NCBI GenBank assembly: GCA_958295665.1
Contig: OY282558.1
Span: forward strand, 351,955,034-352,019,033
Reading direction: 5' to 3'
DNA from: Tipula vernalis
Taxonomy: Eukaryota > Arthropoda > Insecta > Diptera > Tipulidae
Length of the DNA: 64,000 bases
The position numbers and the translations under genes are program-made. The notes below the pieces were generated by a model. It saw only the letters and a list, made by a program, of their open reading frames with translations. It had not been told where the DNA came from and did not search any database. Below, piece by piece: positions 61,355-64,000 of this stretch (its first letter is position 1; each line of letters starts with the position of its first letter).

Positions 61355-64000
61355 TCAGGAACGAATATCTTTAGCGTGAAATATTCCCATTACTTTTCCT
61401 TGCAAATCCCGAATCCTATAGGCCACATTTCCTACCTTTGAATCAATGGTTGCTGGTATGAATTTTGCAGATAGCTTGGCAGAGAATTTGTTGGCGGCAT
61501 CGCTTTGAGCAAAAGAACGAACGAACACGGCCTGTCCCGCAGCCAGCTCGCGTGAACGACTGCGTAGATTATAATATTTCGCTGAACGGTCATAAGCAAC
61601 CTTGAGGCGGTGAATAATCTGATTGCGGATCAAATTCAAACGGTCTGGTTTCGATAGCATGTAATCCTCGTTCTCGTCAGTTGTTGACAGCAGCCTTCGT
61701 AGTTCATATTCGGATCCATGCAAAGTCATATGTTGACCGAAAACGACGAAATGGGGAGACAATTTAGTTGATCCATGTACAACATTACGGAGAGCAGCCG
61801 CTATCTCTTGGATGTGTAAGTCCCATTCATTATGCCGAGTATCACTCAGGTAGGACCGAATGGCTGATAAAATGGTTCGATTAACGCGTTCGGACGCATT
61901 ACTTTGCGGTGAATATACAGGGGTTCGAATATGTTCGACTCCGTATTTACGCAGCAGCTCTTGGAACAGTTTGGATATAAACTGCTTCCCGTTGTCACTA
62001 GTAATAAATTCGGGTACTGAAAATAATAGAAATATCTCATTTTCCAAAAAATTGCATATTAGGGCAGCTGATGCTTCTCGGAGCGGTTTCAACATGACAA
62101 ATTTTGAATAATGATCCAAAACGATCAGAATGTAAGCGTTTCCTTTCTTTGAACGAGGGTACGGTCCCAATAAGTCAATATATAATCTTTGGAAAGGCCG
62201 TTGCGATATAAATTGACGTCCCATTGCCGGTTTGGTGTTATAATTAACTGGTTTATTCTGCTTACATGTTTGACAATTGCTAATGAAATCTTTCACATCC
62301 AGAGCCATTCCGTGCCAGTAAAACTGCCTACGAAGTCGGTCTAAGGTTTTTGCAATACCCATGTGTGCGGAAGAGGGTGGTATATGTGCCTGTTCGACTA
62401 AAGAGTGGGTAAGTTTGTTAGGAACCACCAGTTTCCACGTCGGCACATCATTTACGTCATACTGGGTACCAAAAGTAGGTGTAAAGAGCAACTTGTCCTC
62501 TTTGACGCAGAAATTAGGACATTCGTCTCCCAATTTCTGTATTTTCTCAATTTGCTCTTTGTATTCCGGATCATCAAAAGCAGGAGATTTCAAATCGACG
62601 TGCATTGGGTCTAATTGATCTGGTTTTCCGCTGTTATCTGGTTTACTGAGGCCTCCGGAAGGTTCTACTAGGGAAGAAAGATTAGCGAGTTCGTCGCAAT
62701 GCATTCTGGATAACGCATCCGGTACCACATTTATAGATCCTTTACGGTAGCCTATCTGAAAGCTAAAACCTTGAAGTTTTAAACTCCAACGAGCAAGCCG
62801 TCCTGACAAATCCTTCTGAGACATCAACCAGCGTAAGCTGGCATGATCGGTGTAGATGATAAAATTATACCCTTCTATATACGCACGGAACTTTTTGACG
62901 CTTAGTACTGCTGCGTAACACTCTAATTCCGTTATTGAGTAATTCTTTTGAGCGGCATTTAGCTTGTGAGAGAAAAACGATATAGGACGTTCTTCTCCAG
63001 CAGCATCTAGTTGAAATAGCACGCTTCCTACTCCAGCAGTACTGGCGTCACATTGTATATAAAAGGGCTTCTCGAAGTCCGGATTTGCCAGAACAGGTGC
63101 TGTTGAGAGCGCCTTTTTCAGTGTGTTAAATGCCTCGTCCGCTTCCTTCGACCAATGGATTTTTGTTCCTTTCTTCGTCAGGTCTGTTAAAGGAGCAGCA
63201 ATGGTAGAAAACTTACCTATAAATCTCCGGTACCAACCACACAGACCCATAAATCGTCTCACCTGTTTCGTTGTTTTCGGTATAGGGTATTCTACGATGG
63301 CCTTCACTTTTTCAGGATCAGTACGGAGGCATCCGTCCCCAACCAAATAACCCAGGTAACGCACCTCTTTAAGCAGAAATCGACTTTTTTCCGTGTTGAT
63401 AGTTAGTCCAGCCCTTTTCAATAAACCAGCAACCTCACTGAGCAAGGAGAAATGCTCATCCTGGGTGGCAGAAGTGATAAGCAAGTCGTCTAAATACACC
63501 GAAACGCGATCATGTAGTGAGTATGGAATCACTCGGTGCATGAGGCGGCACATCGTCTGTGGTGCGTTGCACAATCCGAAAGGCATGACCGTGAATTGAT
63601 ACAAAGGCCGTCCGGGTACCGTGAATGCCGTCTTATCTCTGGATGCTGGATCGAGCGGAATCTGCCAGAAAGCGTCTTTCAAATCTATTGTCGAAATATA
63701 TCTGGTTTGATCCAGTCGACCCAACAACCCATCGATAAGCGGCAACGGATAAGCGTCCTTGACGGTTACTTTGTTCAATTCACGGGCATCCAAGCACAGA
63801 CGAATTTTACCATTTGCCTTCTGCACCAGAGTGACCGGCGAACACCAAGAACTCTCACTCTCCTCAATAACACCCAACGATAGCATTCGGTCCAACTCTT
63901 TGTACATTAGTTCCCGCTTCACAGGCGAAACAGAGTAAAATCGTTGCTTCAACGGCTTTGCAGAACCAACATCGATGACGTGGGACACCAGGTTGGTTTT
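61355..64000 (-). CDS. pol: Ty3/gypsy Pol: RT, RNase H and integrase (5' partial at window edge)
   Basis: Open from the window edge to a TGA at 61355 (about 880 codons), without internal stops. Residue numbers count from the codon at 63988. RT: DLKDAFWQIPLD near 102, catalytic SVYLDDLLI near 163-171. RNase H: CDAS near 313, TELE near 353, YTDH near 379, PDALSR near 423. Integrase: H-H-C-C zinc finger at about 535, 542, 572 and 575, then catalytic D near 605 (YIDLLGP), D near 665 (TSDNGKQF) and E near 700, about 35 residues apart. The frame is preceded by in-frame KTNL, so the true start (with protease and probably gag) lies outside. The VPGRPLYQF-type RT and the long LTR suggest the Osvaldo/Ulysses lineage. 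All listed catalytic residues are present, so this copy could be recent. No envelope-like frame follows. Confidence 0.93.
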   Translation of the reverse strand, partial: KTNLVSHVIDVGSAKPLKQRFYSVSPVKRELMYKELDRMLSLGVIEESESSWCSPVTLVQKANGKIRLCLDARELNKVTVKDAYPLPLIDGLLGRLDQTRYISTIDLKDAFWQIPLDPASRDKTAFTVPGRPLYQFTVMPFGLCNAPQTMCRLMHRVIPYSLHDRVSVYLDDLLITSATQDEHFSLLSEVAGLLKRAGLTINTEKSRFLLKEVRYLGYLVGDGCLRTDPEKVKAIVEYPIPKTTKQVRRFMGLCGWYRRFIGKFSTIAAPLTDLTKKGTKIHWSKEADEAFNTLKKALSTAPVLANPDFEKPFYIQCDASTAGVGSVLFQLDAAGEERPISFFSHKLNAAQKNYSITELECYAAVLSVKKFRAYIEGYNFIIYTDHASLRWLMSQKDLSGRLARWSLKLQGFSFQIGYRKGSINVVPDALSRMHCDELANLSSLVEPSGGLSKPDNSGKPDQLDPMHVDLKSPAFDDPEYKEQIEKIQKLGDECPNFCVKEDKLLFTPTFGTQYDVNDVPTWKLVVPNKLTHSLVEQAHIPPSSAHMGIAKTLDRLRRQFYWHGMALDVKDFISNCQTCKQNKPVNYNTKPAMGRQFISQRPFQRLYIDLLGPYPRSKKGNAYILIVLDHYSKFVMLKPLREASAALICNFLENEIFLLFSVPEFITSDNGKQFISKLFQELLRKYGVEHIRTPVYSPQSNASERVNRTILSAIRSYLSDTRHNEWDLHIQEIAAALRNVVHGSTKLSPHFVVFGQHMTLHGSEYELRRLLSTTDENEDYMLSKPDRLNLIRNQIIHRLKVAYDRSAKYYNLRSRSRELAAGQAVFVRSFAQSDAANKFSAKLSAKFIPATIDSKVGNVAYRIRDLQGKVMGIFHAKDIRS

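Overview
The window reads as AT-rich, gene-poor DNA from an insect, probably a higher fly. This is judged from the transposon mix (Osvaldo/Ulysses-like and other Ty3/gypsy, jockey-like and Penelope-like elements, mariner, Tc1, hAT, MULE, many MITEs), long A/T homopolymers and recurrent tacata-type microsatellites. No bacterial or viral gene layout, CRISPR array, rRNA or intact tRNA was seen. The only long open frame is the Pol region of a Ty3/gypsy retrotransposon, on the minus strand at the right edge and running out of the window. Everything here is read by eye: element edges are approximate unless a terminal repeat or target duplication is stated.

Layout. 0-4.3 kb: a small TA-flanked MITE, then a decayed Ty3/gypsy element (gag, RT and integrase remnants) interrupted by an inverted array of ~110-bp repeats. 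4.3-8 kb: mostly featureless DNA with a long TA microsatellite. 8-10 kb: a ~177-bp tandem array broken by MITEs. 10-17.9 kb: hairpin elements and a dispersed repeat family in anonymous DNA. 17.9-22.5 kb: a ~4.6-kb foldback-like palindrome with a decayed mariner-type transposase in its loop and a younger MITE in one arm. 22.5-25 kb: a MITE with an apparent 8-bp target duplication, then a candidate small two-exon gene. 25-26 kb: a decayed mariner. 26.5-29.1 kb: a non-autonomous element with palindromic ends, containing smaller insertions; a relative lies at 42.8-43.9 kb. 29.6-33.9 kb: a Tc1-like element whose catalytic middle is replaced by a CA microsatellite, a MULE remnant, a LINE 3' end, and a second copy of the Tc1 3' end. 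34-37 kb: A/T-rich DNA with a possible minus-strand microexon. 39-42.8 kb: two unrelated hAT remnants with a palindromic repeat cluster between. 47.5-49 kb: Tc1-like and Penelope-like remnants. 50.9-55.6 kb: a jockey-like LINE split by ~3.7 kb of satellite-like DNA. 59.4-64 kb: an Osvaldo/Ulysses-type retrotransposon with a predicted ~1.86-kb LTR.

There are no operons or pathways; the window is a layered transposon graveyard. Most informative are the palindromic elements, the nested insertions that give relative ages (the foldback's other arm acts as an empty site), and the long-LTR Pol element, the only possibly recent or active one. The DNA between elements may be intron or intergenic host sequence; no host exon could be called with confidence.
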